From the NCBI GenBank assembly GCA_014904845.1, contig MU119315.1:1-64000 (forward strand): a DNA stretch of 64,000 nucleotides, given 5' to 3'. How positions within the stretch are numbered: position 1 is the stretch's first letter; each line of letters begins with the position of its first letter. The position numbers and the translations under genes are program-made. This document shows positions 12,927 to 23,698 of the stretch, piece by piece. Source of the stretch: Acephala macrosclerotiorum (lineage: Eukaryota > Ascomycota > Leotiomycetes > Helotiales > Mollisiaceae). The notes under the pieces are model-generated. The model was not told where the DNA came from, searched no databases, and worked only from the letters and a program-made list of their open reading frames with translations.

Positions 12927-14102
12927 CTATGAGCAGCAAGCAGCTTTGTCCTTCCACCCTAATCTCGCAAATAATAAATCGCTCACAATCTCCCCCAAGA
13001 CCCGCACATTCCACCAGCCATCCCTCATCCTCACTTCACCGCAAACTTCAAAATAAAACACGCTCTCCCACATCCTCCCCTTCTCCAACAACAAATTATC
13101 CAATCCCTCAATCCCAGCACAAATATACATAAACTTCGTAAGCCTCGCCTCAGCCCAATACTTAAACGTCTTTATCCCCCGGCACGAAAAACACATCTCC
13201 CCCAATATCCTCTGCGTCTCTCCTCTCAGCTCAACAACCAACATACATTCTTCCATCTGGAACGCTGTTGGTTATTTGAACATCATTTCGGGAGCTGTGA
13301 TGTTCGCTGGTTTGAGGGAGACAGTGATAGTGTCTCGCGTAAATCATCCAGAGCTGGAGGCGGGAGTGACGGGCGCCGGCGGAGCGAGGAGTTGGTAATA
13401 CCTTGCTTCGGTGTTCAACCATTTCATCCCATACCCCGTTGCGACGAAATACGAGACGATAGAATTTGGAATGTTGTTTGGACCATTACGCTAGTGACCC
13501 GAATCGTTGGGGGTGGCAAGGGGAGTGAAGTTCGTTTGTGGGTAGACCTCGTAGGTTGCAAGTGCTGTTGGCGATATGAAGATTGAGGGATTGGTTTCAA
13601 GCGCGAAGAACAACTTTTCGAAACCGCCTGGGACGAGGACGCCTGTTGGTGAGGTGTCGGGGTCGACGAGTTGGAAGGTGTAGATTGTGTTTGGTGGGAC
13701 AGAACCGATGTCTCCTTGATCGAGGATTCTGGTTTGTTGGCCTGAACTTGTGATGTCCGTGTTGGTGAGAAACTGTGAGAGGGATTGAGACCAGGGCTGT
13801 GCTCGTCCTTCGGAGTTGTAGAAATTCTCATGTGTCTTTTTGTGGACGTGGGGGAAGACTCCAGAGTCGTTTGATGAGAGACCGTTGGTTATTAGGAGGC
13901 AGAATGCGAAGTTAGAGGAGTTTCCGGTCACTGCGTAGATGTTGGTTTTTGGTCCCATGGTTTCGTGAAGTCCCTAGCCTTTGGGGAGAATGTAGGGACG
14001 GACATGTTGGGGCGTGGTGTAGACGATGAGGGAACTGTTTGGGTTGGTCCCGGCGAGGACGGCAGTGATGAGGAGAATGATCAGAAACGCGAAGAATATC
14101 AT
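12927..14102 (-). pseudogene. Cupin (quercetinase-like) pseudogene, four stops
   Basis: One unbroken frame of 392 codons runs from an ATG at 14102 to 12927, interrupted by TAG (13974-13976), TAG (13491-13493), TGA (13344-13346) and TAA (13272-13274). The N-terminus MIFFAFLIILLITAVLAGTN is a good signal peptide. Next come SLIVYTTPQHVRPYILPKG and FPHVHKKTHENFY, which matches the HxHxxxxE metal site of fungal quercetin 2,3-dioxygenase-type bicupins, and then DIGSVPPNTIYTFQ. There the usual third His is Tyr. The second cupin half retains YWAEARLTKFMYICAG and EGLDNLLLEKG. The native end may lie near 13040, after WESVFYFEV. No indel is needed to restore the frame, so decay was by point mutation. 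Three stops fit CAA/CAG to TAA/TAG. The family call rests on overall motif order. Confidence 0.8.
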
Positions 14103-14714
14103 GACTGTGGCGATGATCTCTGGATTCTAATTTCAGAGGAGAAATAAATTGGGTGCAGCTTAGAGGACTCTATGATAGTAAATATTAGAGAAGTGTTACG
14201 TAGAGCATGACCGTCGCAGTCATTTGGGAAAAGGCAAATTACTCTGGACCGAGTAGAGACGTCTAAATTTCCAATTGGCGTCCACCAAAGCTTATCTAAA
14301 GTACACTAGCTCCTAGTTTTACACCCCTACTATCTGACACGTGTTGTGGCTGTGGAGAACCCTCGACTACCCCGGATTTTCAGTCTATATCGGACGTAGA
14401 GTGAAGTTTGTTGATATTAGCCTCAGGTTCTCCTGAACTGAAACCAAAATTTGCGTCTTAAAACTTAAAACGTTGGTCGACCTGATCCAATCGAATTTCA
14501 AAGTGATGCGGCATCCAAAATTGGTACTCCTGTCAACTTCTTCGATATTTTCGTCCCAGCTTGGCGAGCCTCCTAGCTTGACCCAGTCATCCCCACAAGG
14601 GTTCTTGACTGTTGCCCTCTCCTGCAGAGGCGCGCTTCTGTCACCGCTCGCATAGGATGAGTAATTTGTGCAGTGTCTCCCAAGCCATCTTTCCAGCAGT
14701 AGACTAGCACTAGC

Positions 14715-16694
14715 TCAATAGATCTCGAAAGTTTCCAACCCATATCTTCCCTCCTGCAATCCTACCATCGCCTCTCCATTCATAAACCCATCAACATACG
14801 CCTCTCCAACTAGCATATAATGCCCATTCATCGGTCTTAACACAACTGGAAACCTGCATCCAAGCAACACACAAATAAAATCTCCCTTCGTCGCGTTGAA
14901 AGGAGCAAGCCCCACCAGACCTTCCTTTGACAAAAAGATCGTCCGTCTGTTCATTGTCAACCCAGCGCTGAGGATGGTAGAAAATTGTGTCTTTTCACCA
15001 TCCTCTTCATTAAACAGTTCCTCCTCCTCAACCAATGACCCAACCGAGCTTTCCATCGTTGAGCTCCTGCTTGGTAGATCAAGTCGTAGCATGTCCGAAT
15101 CACCGAGTAGCTCAGCGCTCAGCGCGAAGATAGCTTCCAATTTAATCGCATAGACATCCTCATCCTCGAACTCCCAGTTTCCGCAAGATATTGTGCGAGC
15201 GAAAACTGCCTGGGAAGAAAGAGAATTAGAGTGCATGGCGACGAATAAATTCCACCAATCGTGAAATACTTCAAGGGCTGGCACGACATCGTCCGTCGGA
15301 CCGCGCCTCTTATACGGCATGCCTACTGCGTCGATAGTATCGAGTACAAACCCTTTGCTTCGCAACACATACCCATCAGGCGAGAATTGGGCATCTGCAA
15401 GTGTGTCTCCTGCTGCTTTGAACTCAGGTTGGTGGTGATGGAGTCCGACGACAAGTGGGTATGTGGCAGGAGGACGAGTCCAGTCCGGTACCCACGATGG
15501 TAGACCATATTGATCCCGTTCGTGTTGCTTGACGCAGATTACGTTGAGCTTTTGCGAAGTGGTGATGATGTGGTGGGCTGTGTGGGTGAAGATTTCCCGT
15601 TCGGTGAGGCAATAATCTATCCTCCCAAAATCTCGCTGTGAGCTTGATATGCCAACCAATGCATACACTTTGTCTTTCGGATCTGTAGATTTCTTGCTTT
15701 TGTGCGAGAGCAGGAGTTCGAAAAGTGGTGGGGTGGAAAGATGAGGTGAGAATCGAGATAATTGCAAGCCTCGTGGTCCGCCATGAGTGAGTGTTCGAAT
15801 AGACGAGGGGTGTTTGTAGAATATTGAGTGAAGTTCCGCCTCAGCTTCTTTCAGAATATCGCACACTCGATCCAGCTCTTGCCACGAAATAGCGTCTTTC
15901 CCACAATACACAGTGGCTTTCCGAGCAGAGCTTACTTCTTGGATGACCCAAATTCGCCACCAATACTGTCTCCTAAACAACCTGACCATCGCTTCAAGAT
16001 CCGGCTTCCTGAAAGGATCTGATACCAAAGCTGCAATCTCCTCTCTTGAAGAACAAGCATTGAGATCACGTGCAAGGTGGAAAGCACCTCCGCTGTTATT
16101 ATTCTCTAGACCCAGAAAGGCGGTAACGCTAGCAGCGTGTTGGTAAATAGCTCTCATATTAGCTGTCTGAAAGTTTCGTTCTGGTAAGTTCTCTTGATCG
16201 ATACATATTGAATCGATCCAAAATGCAACTTCCTGCTCATTATCAGTTGGCCGAAGTCGCTGAAGAGCCTGTTTTAGGTTCGCCGTGATGAAGACGCTGT
16301 CTGAATCGACTGAAATGGGCTGCGAAATCGATTTATCACCCCATGTGTACGACAGAGCGATGTATGGAGGTGCTGATTCGAGTGTGGTATGGAAAAGAGT
16401 GCATCGGATCGGCCAAGAGTTGTCTGGTGCGGGGAGGATCCGAAGAAGTCGAATGGAGTGCCTGCTGCCATCAAGAGGTGTATAATGATACTTTGGGTAG
16501 CTGAGAGGCTTCTTTTCAATAGAGCATTGTTTGTACGCCTTGCCCATGCTCTCGGTTTGGGTGCAATATGGAGTGTTGTGAGGGGAGCAGAAGTTGTTGA
16601 ATGAGGTAAGTTTTAAAGTTGGTGATATTCTTGTGGTGACAGATCTGCTTATGAATCCTCTCATATGCCATTGATGCAGGTGTTGATACCACAT
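14715..16694 (-). CDS. HET-domain (heterokaryon incompatibility) protein
   Basis: A single exon of 659 aa from the ATG at 16694; an internal ATG at 16547 (MGKAYKQ) is an alternative start and would remove 49 residues. The HET domain (PF06985) begins near residue 110 with PPYIALSYTWGD. It continues with FWIDSICIDQEN (about 170) and WWRIWVIQEV (about 255), then DPKDKVYALVGI and GLPSWVPDWTRP. The C-terminus has the usual GDFICVLLGCRFPVVLRP-type segment. HET proteins trigger or execute cell death after fusion of unlike hyphae; partners and specificity cannot be read here. A MITE-like element with long inverted arms ends 65 bp upstream of the start. The next gene upstream on the same strand carries a STAND-type N domain, so the two may form an incompatibility-like neighbourhood. 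No frame damage is seen. Confidence 0.92.
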   Translation of the reverse strand: MWYQHLHQWHMRGFISRSVTTRISPTLKLTSFNNFCSPHNTPYCTQTESMGKAYKQCSIEKKPLSYPKYHYTPLDGSRHSIRLLRILPAPDNSWPIRCTLFHTTLESAPPYIALSYTWGDKSISQPISVDSDSVFITANLKQALQRLRPTDNEQEVAFWIDSICIDQENLPERNFQTANMRAIYQHAASVTAFLGLENNNSGGAFHLARDLNACSSREEIAALVSDPFRKPDLEAMVRLFRRQYWWRIWVIQEVSSARKATVYCGKDAISWQELDRVCDILKEAEAELHSIFYKHPSSIRTLTHGGPRGLQLSRFSPHLSTPPLFELLLSHKSKKSTDPKDKVYALVGISSSQRDFGRIDYCLTEREIFTHTAHHIITTSQKLNVICVKQHERDQYGLPSWVPDWTRPPATYPLVVGLHHHQPEFKAAGDTLADAQFSPDGYVLRSKGFVLDTIDAVGMPYKRRGPTDDVVPALEVFHDWWNLFVAMHSNSLSSQAVFARTISCGNWEFEDEDVYAIKLEAIFALSAELLGDSDMLRLDLPSRSSTMESSVGSLVEEEELFNEEDGEKTQFSTILSAGLTMNRRTIFLSKEGLVGLAPFNATKGDFICVLLGCRFPVVLRPMNGHYMLVGEAYVDGFMNGEAMVGLQEGRYGLETFEIY

Positions 16695-16758
16695 TGGTCT
16701 GGCCAAGATGCCATTAGTGTCTTTGGAGATGATTTGTGTCGTGACGCTATTTCTCAGT

Positions 16759-17239
16759 AACCACTACAGAAACGTAAGGTACCCTTTTATTCCGTTTCAG
16801 TGCATATGCTGCGCGCTAAGCTTGAATCCTGCGGGTACGTGATACACACCCTGAGTCAGCATAGCACTTACGTAGGAGTGCGCTCAGTCGGAGAAAATAA
16901 GTGGCCGATTTTAGCAAAGGGCGCAAATGCGATAAATCCATATTCCTACCAATAACCAACTAATAAACTACTCGATAATTTTTGATGCAAAGATTAGGCA
17001 GCTTCTCAAGAAGCATTTTTGAGAGTTTTTATGAATTTTGGAACGTAGTCGAGGGAGGAGCATAGATTTGATTGAAGAACTTTGTAGTGTTCTCGCGTAC
17101 AAAAATCGGCCATTTATTTCTCCTACTGAGAGGTGCGTATCACGAGCGTCAATTTGAGCCAATCAGAGCGCGAGGATTCAAGCTTAGCGCGCAGCATATG
17201 CACTGAAACAGCATAAAAGGGTACGTTTCTGTAGTGGTT
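16759..17239. mobile_element. MITE-like element with long inverted arms
   Basis: The termini 16759-16830 and 17171-17239 are imperfect inverted repeats starting AACCACTACAGAAACGT and sharing cagtgcatatgctgcgcgctaagcttgaatcct. Inversion continues inside: about 16840-16910 against 17098-17147 shares GTGATAC..CAC and AAATAAxTGGCCGATTTT. The ~180 bp centre is AT-rich and non-coding. No clear target-site duplication is visible, so the superfamily is unassigned. The element sits in the promoter of the HET gene and downstream of the STAND-N gene. Confidence 0.8.
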
Positions 17240-17591
17240 GCTCTATCTCTCCAATGGAAAGATTTTGACGTAAGCATTGACACGTGATCCAATCAGGGGA
17301 TGGTGGGGGGTGGGGGGTGAAGAACCTCGAGGTCAAGAGTTTGTCCTCTTGGAAGATACAGACCATTTTTACTCCTAGATTATCTGAATGTTTCAGGCAA
17401 GAAGACCGCATTGCTAGCTGCGTATATTTTGCATTTACCAGGACCGTTTATCTTGGTTACTTCAACAACTTACGAGTGCACCCTAGACGCACGAGCAAGC
17501 GGATTGCACAATAGATAGGCTTATACATATGCTTGATTTCGACCATAACAAACTCAAGCGCTCAATAGGACGATTTGGGGAGGTTCGTCTT

Positions 17592-17744
17592 TTAAAAATC
17601 CAAATAATCAGCTTCGAGTTTCGGTAACATAATCATCTTCTTGCTCTTCTCCTTCGTCTTTTTATCAGCGTTAGAGAAATGCTGCTTTATGCAATCATCA
17701 ACCAAAACTATCAACCCGGTAGCGAGAATTGTGCCGCAAGGAGG
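17592..17744 (-). other. Orphaned last-exon candidate of STAND-N gene
   Basis: This open frame reads CGTILATGLIVLVDDCIKQH followed by a Lys-rich stretch and ends in LEADYLDF. It looks like the natural end of the tubby-like domain upstream. A GTGAGT donor (17786) and a TTTCAG acceptor (17749) would join it, but the joined frame meets TAA at 17745-17747, and the intron would be only 38 nt. CAA changed to TAA would explain this. Alternatively the gene truly ends at 17783 and this is chance or a remnant. Confidence 0.4.
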
Positions 17745-17782
17745 TTAGCTGAAAGGAGGAAGTAATTGAGTAACAGAGAGAC

Positions 17783-19809
17783 TCACTCAGCTACATCAAG
17801 AAGAGCTTCAAAGACCAATTGATCGGAGATCCACATAGAACAAGGTTGAACCCATCCACCAGTCATCTCATCCTCGCGCACCTCTAAGGGCGACCGTAGA
17901 TCCGGTATAATGTGGGCGATAGATGAATTCTCATCATTTCGATAGAGATGATAAGCAGGACTCTTGGAATCAATATCCTTGGTCCTCTTCCAAGTATAAT
18001 TATGACCCCAATACTCGAATTCGTATCTCTTCGACGACTTGGCACCACGACGCGTCAGTTCAACCTGTGCATAATTTGAGAATTCGATGGATATGCTGTT
18101 GGTCGCAATGGCGGCGTCAATTGTTGTCTGTTTATTCACTACCCCATCTTCATCGTAACCTTCCTCGTCGCGGCCACTCTCCACACTACTGTTCCTACTC
18201 ATCGTGCTACCGGCTCGTGAAGAGATAGAACCGCGATTCGAGCTCGTCCGCCTGAAACTCGAGATTGATGCTGCTGCGCTTGAAGTCCTTCGTCGAATGG
18301 TACTGAGGACTTCCCCTACAGAGCTTGGACGATGATTGCTCTTATTGGAGAACTTGGGACGAGTCATCTTCCGGATTGAATGGCAGACTTCACGCCCTGA
18401 GCTCCTGCAGTATCTCCTCAAAGAAAACTTTCTGTCCTTAAGGTTATGCATCCTGAGATGAAACAATTGTGTCGTTTGTGAAGCGTGTGTTCGTGTTTCG
18501 ATACGCAGATTCATATTGCCATCGCAGGTCGTGTTATCATGAAGAATAAGCAGTCTCTTCGTTGAGGGGAAGAAATCTGCGAAGTTTGCGGGGTTTGATT
18601 CAATCACATTAACATCCATATTAGCGTATTTTTGCTTGTCCCTTGGCTCGACTTGAAATGGGGGCTCTGATTCCGGGTCCTCAGAAGGTACTGTTGAAGC
18701 GTATGTTTCCGTTGACGATCGAGGCGTCTCTGTCTTGTACTCTCGACACCAAAGACGTCTTGACATGTCTTTGGTTCGTTTATCTTCAGGCAAAATAGAA
18801 GTGAATTCCATATGCGGGGTATCCTCAACAGGATGGTTATCCATCAATTCCCCTGAAACTTCGCGCTCTGCGGTATGTTGCTTGGCAGATGTCGTCGGTA
18901 CGATATTTTTCGACGATGCACCACTTCCGGGGTGTTTGTTTTCGTCTGTGGTAGAGTCCATCTTGTCGGTCACAGATAGCTCTTGCGACCCGGAAATCTC
19001 GGGTTGATTTGCCTCCCTTGGGTTTGAAAAACAATTATTGCTTCGAGTTGATGGCTTTGGTTTTGCGGAGTTGGGAGCCCCTAAGAGCTGGCGATAAACT
19101 TCAGAACCAATGATTTCCTTGTCGAAGGAGAACTCAGGGCTGGCCATGACAATGGCAGAACCAAGCATATCTACTTTGCTTTGCGAGCTGCCATCAGAGA
19201 AAATCGATTCGGCAACTCTTAGGCTGGCCCGGGAACCACTCTGTCGTAGTTTTCTTGTCTGATGAGCAATGGTTTGGAGGACAGGTATTGTCTCTTGAAG
19301 AAGAGTAGTACATCGAGCCAATGATTCACTGTATCGTTAGTATGTAACTTCAAAGGTCTCTATTGGGACAGGGCTTACCTCTGAATAGCCATCATAAGGA
19401 AATGAATTGCAGAGTACTGACTTCTTATCTGGTGAAGTAAATCTTGCATCGCGCTTTCATTCCAGACATACTGCAGCTTTGACTTTGCTTTCGCGCCTCC
19501 ACAAAGCTTATCCAACTCATCTTCGAGAACTGCAAACGTAGTCGTACATCCTGTAATAGCCGTATCTAATGCGGCTTTCAAGTCGGGTCTTATCGCAAGC
19601 CGAGAGACGTAACGAGCGGGATCTTCTGATGTAAGGCTTTCAATCTGACAAAGAGCCGTTTGAATAGTCACGCACTCGGTAGTCATGGATGCTATTGTCA
19701 ATCCTGCGCCCTTATATTTACTCCTTATATCGTGAAGAAGCTTCGCGCATGTACCGACCGAGACGCCGACTATTGAAATAGCACCCACCGTCAAAGAAAA
19801 TGGGTCCAT
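17783..19809 (-). CDS. STAND-type N domain protein with tubby-like C-terminus
   Basis: complement(join(17783..19328,19379..19809)), 658 aa, with one 50-nt intron (GTAAGC..ATACAG). Residues 1-143 start MDPFSLTVGAISIVGVSVGT and match the fungal STAND N-terminal domain (PF17111-like). In NLR-like proteins this domain sits before NACHT and signals cell death. No NACHT P-loop is present; the middle (about 150-540) is Ser/Thr-rich and disordered. The last ~100 residues (IEFSNYAQVELTRRG, YEFEYWGHNYTWKR, SPAYHLYRND, WISDQLVFEALLDVAE) resemble a tubby/LURP-one-like fold; this is an inference. The frame ends TGA, but the bases just before it form a GTGAGT donor and a plausible further exon lies at 17592-17744. 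It shares orientation with the neighbouring HET gene and has a divergent promoter with the RNPS1-like gene. Confidence 0.8.
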
Positions 19810-20429
19810 GCCGACTGGTTTCTCGAGGAGTAGTGTGATGCGTTGTTGAATATCGAGGCTCGAAAAAAGAAAAAGAAAATAGACAAGAACGCCTCAAATA
19901 AATCTCCCTTAATTCAGGGCGTGCATGCTGGAACTTGGTGTGGGGAGAAAATGTCAGGTCTGGCAATTCTCTTCATCTGTGAAGCAGGAAAGGCTGTAGC
20001 ACTTCTTCGAAACCCGCAAAAGAGTTGCAACTCTTATCTAATAAGAATACAAGGGGGAAATGCAGCTAGGTGGCGAGCACGGTAAGGCAGTATGCGAGGC
20101 TCTGAGAATAGTGAAAGTGCAGCTTTGGACCTGTGGTGTGGTCGGGCATGCATGGAGCTTGGCAGAGCTCGGAACGAATCGATTTACTGAATTTGGTCCA
20201 ACAATGGTAGCAAAATATCGTGCTTTGGAGCAGCTTTGCTCACAGAGCTATCCTTTACACTGCGAAATGAATTGATAGTCGTGAAGATGCGATTTGGGAC
20301 AAATTTGTTGGGCTGATGATCGTCGTCGTGTTGTAGCACGTGACATTCTCCACAAAAACTCCAAGCTCCCGCGACTCTTTTCATGAACGCGACAGCTCTG
20401 CCACAACATTATTCTACGACGTCGCAGCC
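19810..20429. promoter_or_regulatory. Divergent promoter region
   Basis: These 620 bp separate the start of the STAND-N gene (minus) from the start of the RNPS1-like gene (plus), so both promoters must lie here. No clear TATA box or dominating motif was found. The open frames inside (for example 20060-20275) have no recognisable content. Confidence 0.45.
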
Positions 20430-21382
20430 ATGCCGTCCAGATCCATATCCAGATCTCCCTCACGCGGTCGCGTGCGCACCCGCTCCCCATACTCAGATGC
20501 TTCTAATGGTCGGCCAATCTCCAGATCCCCTTCAAGACCTAGGCGCTCAATCTCCCCTCGATCACTAAGCCGGAGCCCTCGCAGAAATGGCAGATACAGG
20601 AGTGAGAGTCGCAGCCGCAGCGCAAGCCGTGGCAGAAGCCCAAGTCCTATTAGAAGCACCAAGGTCAGCTCTTAGACGTATTCTAGTTGAATTATCTGCT
20701 GATTCATACAGGTCGTTGTGGAGAAGCTCACCAAGAACGTCAATGAGGACCATCTGCGAGAAATATTTGGTATATACGGCCAGATTCGTGACTTAGATAT
20801 GCCAATGAACCGATCATGTAAGTTTACTTATCAACCAAAACCTCAATGGATGCTAACTTCTCAGTCAACTTCAACCGTGGTACAGCCTACATCCTCTACA
20901 CTTCCGAAGCCGACGCGGAAGCAGCTATTGCACACATGCACGAATCACAAATCGATGGTGCAGTAATCAATGTCTCAATCGTCCTTCCTCGTCGCAAATT
21001 TTCTCCCTCCCCCCCTGTCGCAAGACGTGGAGCAAACATCGACCCTCGTGTGCCTTTATCAGCTACTTTCCGTCCTCCCCCACAACCCATAAGACGTCGC
21101 ACACCACTACCAAGCTACGGCCGAGCTGAGAGGAACTCTGATACGTACCGCCCACGATCATTATCGCGGTCTCGTTCCCCAAGACGCCATCGAACGCGAT
21201 CAAGATCACTTTCTTCTCGCTCCCGATCCCCACCTAGACGACGAGGAGGACGAAGAGACAGCCCTGCCCGCAATGGTGGAAGGCGCAGAAGAAGCCCAAG
21301 CTATAGCAGCTACAGCAGTTATGATGATAGGGACAGGAGCCGAAGCAGGAGTCGTGGACGAGGTGGACGTGGCAGACGTTGA
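20430..21382 (+). CDS. RNPS1-like SR protein (RRM, RS domains)
   Basis: join(20430..20663,20712..20817,20865..21382), 285 aa. The two introns (48 and 47 nt) have GTCAGC/GTAAGT donors and TACAG/CTCAG acceptors. Residues 1-77 are an RS/SP-rich segment (SRSISRSPSRGR, SRSRSASRGRSPSP). A single RRM follows at about 79-150: RNP2-like VVVEKLTKN, then EIFGIYGQIRDLDMP, RNP1-like RGTAYILYT, and HESQIDGAVINVSIVLPRRKF. This order, with the IDG..I..S..LP ending, matches RNPS1 of metazoa and fission yeast, a splicing activator and peripheral exon-junction/ASAP component. The C-terminus is a second Arg/Ser/Gly-rich domain ending RGRGGRGRR. It is expected to be nuclear. Confidence 0.88.
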
Positions 21383-21860
21383 TATTACACTACGGGTTTA
21401 TTACAGCGCTGGAGTTTGGGATGGGGAAAATGAAACATTGAACTTGTAATGTCAATTCTAGATACCAATGGATTGTGTCTACCAGGTTTGGTTCGCTGAC
21501 GTGGTCCTTTAATTCAGGAATATGCGATTGCTCTACTTGCGAAGTGAGAGGTCGGTTCGCGGCTTGCTCCTTCCTCCCGACTGTGCATATATGTATAGGC
21601 CAACGCGTTTTTGTTTACAATCCTCCATCCTGCCTACATCAACTTCCTATGAACACCTACACATCATAACCTCCAACAATATATCAACATAACAGCCTAT
21701 CAACATCCACTACGCCTCGATTACTACATCAGAAGCCAGTTCACTACCTAAGTATGATCTGCTGCGACGAAAAACTTGAATATTCGCTGTTGATATTCGC
21801 AGAGAAACATACCCCGCAATTCGCAATTACGATCTCCCAAGTATCGCCAGACAATACGAG
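21383..21860 (+). other. Intergenic / 5' region
   Basis: This holds the 3' region of the RNPS1-like gene and the 5' region of the following gene. A CT/CA-rich, AT-moderate leader (about 21640-21730) precedes the next start, as is common for fungal 5' UTRs. Nothing else is supported. Confidence 0.35.
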
Positions 21861-23054
21861 ATGGAAGAACACAATGTCGACGCGTCCGAAATGATGTCTT
21901 GCCCAAGCCAGGCCGATACATCTGACGTTCCCCATGGTGAACATGACATTGTCCCTCCAAAGTCGAGACATTCACCTGGTCCATTTTCACTGGACGGTTA
22001 CGGCTTGTACGACAACACAGAAGGGCCCCGACCTGAGGCTGGCCTTCATAAGTTCATGGGCCCTCACACGATGATAGTCAAGGCTATTCACAGCAGTGTC
22101 GAGGAATCTAGAGGGATGTCCAGAGCGATTCAGGCTCTTCAGCATGTCCCAGAGATTCCAGGACTTTCACTCGATGCCGCTGCGATGACCCCCGAGGAGC
22201 TGATTCCTAGAGGCCTCCAGATTCCCGCCATATGTACGAACAAGCTCCTCAGAGGCTTTCGATATCCAGAAGAGCTCGATCAATGCGGTGTCTCGCGCGC
22301 TGACTGGAAGCTGTTCATTGGCAATATCACCATTCCGCTCCTCAACTACGCGAGAGTCGCCTACGTGCTCGAGTACATTCTCGACAGGGTCGCAAAATGG
22401 GATGCCCAATACTTCCGTCCAAGGGGCTTCCTAATGCGAATCGATATGCCTGGAGAAGAGAAATACGGGCTCGACTTCATGGACATTCACCACCACTACA
22501 GTAAAAGAAGACATGTGGACAACCTTCACCCGAATCCGCCTGTGATTGGCAGAGGGAGCGGTGTTATGAGACCGAATCAGAAGCCGAAAGTGAAGCATGC
22601 CAACCGAGTTCGCAAAAAGATGCGCTGCACCACAAGATTGATGCTGGACCCGATCAATGTTCTGAATGACCCAGAGATTGCGGAACAACGAGGATGGACA
22701 AATTGGCAGAAGGCTTGCGACCATGCGGCGAAGGAGAAGATGATAGAGAAGCCGGTCATCAACAATAAGCCGTGGGACTGGGCCAATGTCCCAAAGAGGA
22801 AGGATCGATGGCCACCCGGAAAGCACCTCTACTATGATCGCTTTAGAGGCCGAACAACGGTGCATAGATCATATGATGGCAACGGAAACTCACAATCTTA
22901 CTCAGTGTTCCACCCTGCTCCGGACTCTATGGATCAGCAGGCGTATGGTATGCAGTCAGTCCTCCCCGCCGATGATGTTCCGTTCCGCATCATTCCGTCA
23001 GGCGCTCCAGGTCGTATTCCGCCGCTGCATACTCGGTACTGCCAGCATGTCTAG
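21861..23054 (+). CDS. Hypothetical protein, 397 aa
   Basis: A single exon from MEEHNVDASEMMSCPSQADT. I do not recognise the family. The first ~75 residues are polar and Pro/His-rich. The region around 110-200 is more ordered (LLRGFRYPEELDQCGVSRAD, YARVAYVLEYILDRVAKWDA, RGFLMRIDMPGE). A basic stretch, KPKVKHANRVRKKMRC, could be a nuclear signal. The C-terminal half has many Trp/Pro/Arg (TNWQKACDHAAKEKM, KPWDWANVPKRKDRWPPGKH) and ends in a low-complexity tail. No signal peptide or membrane segment is seen. The frame is intact and its base composition is like that of neighbouring genes, so it is probably real. Confidence 0.72.
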   Translation: MEEHNVDASEMMSCPSQADTSDVPHGEHDIVPPKSRHSPGPFSLDGYGLYDNTEGPRPEAGLHKFMGPHTMIVKAIHSSVEESRGMSRAIQALQHVPEIPGLSLDAAAMTPEELIPRGLQIPAICTNKLLRGFRYPEELDQCGVSRADWKLFIGNITIPLLNYARVAYVLEYILDRVAKWDAQYFRPRGFLMRIDMPGEEKYGLDFMDIHHHYSKRRHVDNLHPNPPVIGRGSGVMRPNQKPKVKHANRVRKKMRCTTRLMLDPINVLNDPEIAEQRGWTNWQKACDHAAKEKMIEKPVINNKPWDWANVPKRKDRWPPGKHLYYDRFRGRTTVHRSYDGNGNSQSYSVFHPAPDSMDQQAYGMQSVLPADDVPFRIIPSGAPGRIPPLHTRYCQHV

Positions 23055-23698
23055 ATAGATTATGAATTTACAATGTCCCCCAACTATCAGGGACAATGGA
23101 AATGGCCTCGAAAAGGCACACCCGGGGTTGGTGTATTACTTTGCTTGGTAGTCTTCAGAATGAAAATTGGCCCACTCTCTCACCTATAAATGTCCCTCGT
23201 CTCGCGGTAGAACCAGATGTGAACATCAAATTACTACTGAAACTGAAGCGAGCCCCCTTTTCCTCCTCCTGCTGACAAATACCACATCCAAGCGGCGGAT
23301 CTCTCTACCAATGCACTAGTCCTGATACATCGATCGGACGAACAGCGGAGACTTTATTTTGACACCCAACATCCAGCCGCATCACGACACACAATCATCT
23401 AGCAACGAAGAAACATGGTGCTATCACGATACGAAAAGTCTCCGGTATCAGGAGTCAAGCGTGACCATGCTTTGAAATGAAGTAAAATGGGTTTGTTCTT
23501 GCGGCGTGGGATGGAGCGGTCGGTGGTATATAACGTGGCCTAAGCCCTGGAACTTTCGAGAGTGCGAACTCGAGCTGTTCACCGTCATTTGGATCATTTG
23601 ATATTTTTTTTCTCATTTTCTGGCACACTTTTTTTTTCGAAGATTTAGTCTTCACCGCAAACTTTTACTATTATTCTCAAACCCCGGAACCTCGCAAC
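23055..23698 (+). other. Intergenic / SDR promoter region
   Basis: No gene is seen in these 640 bp. TATA-like tataaatgtcc occurs at about 23186 and tggtatataac at about 23522, the latter about 170 bp upstream of the dehydrogenase start. A T-rich tract (about 23605-23637) precedes the start codon. Confidence 0.35.
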
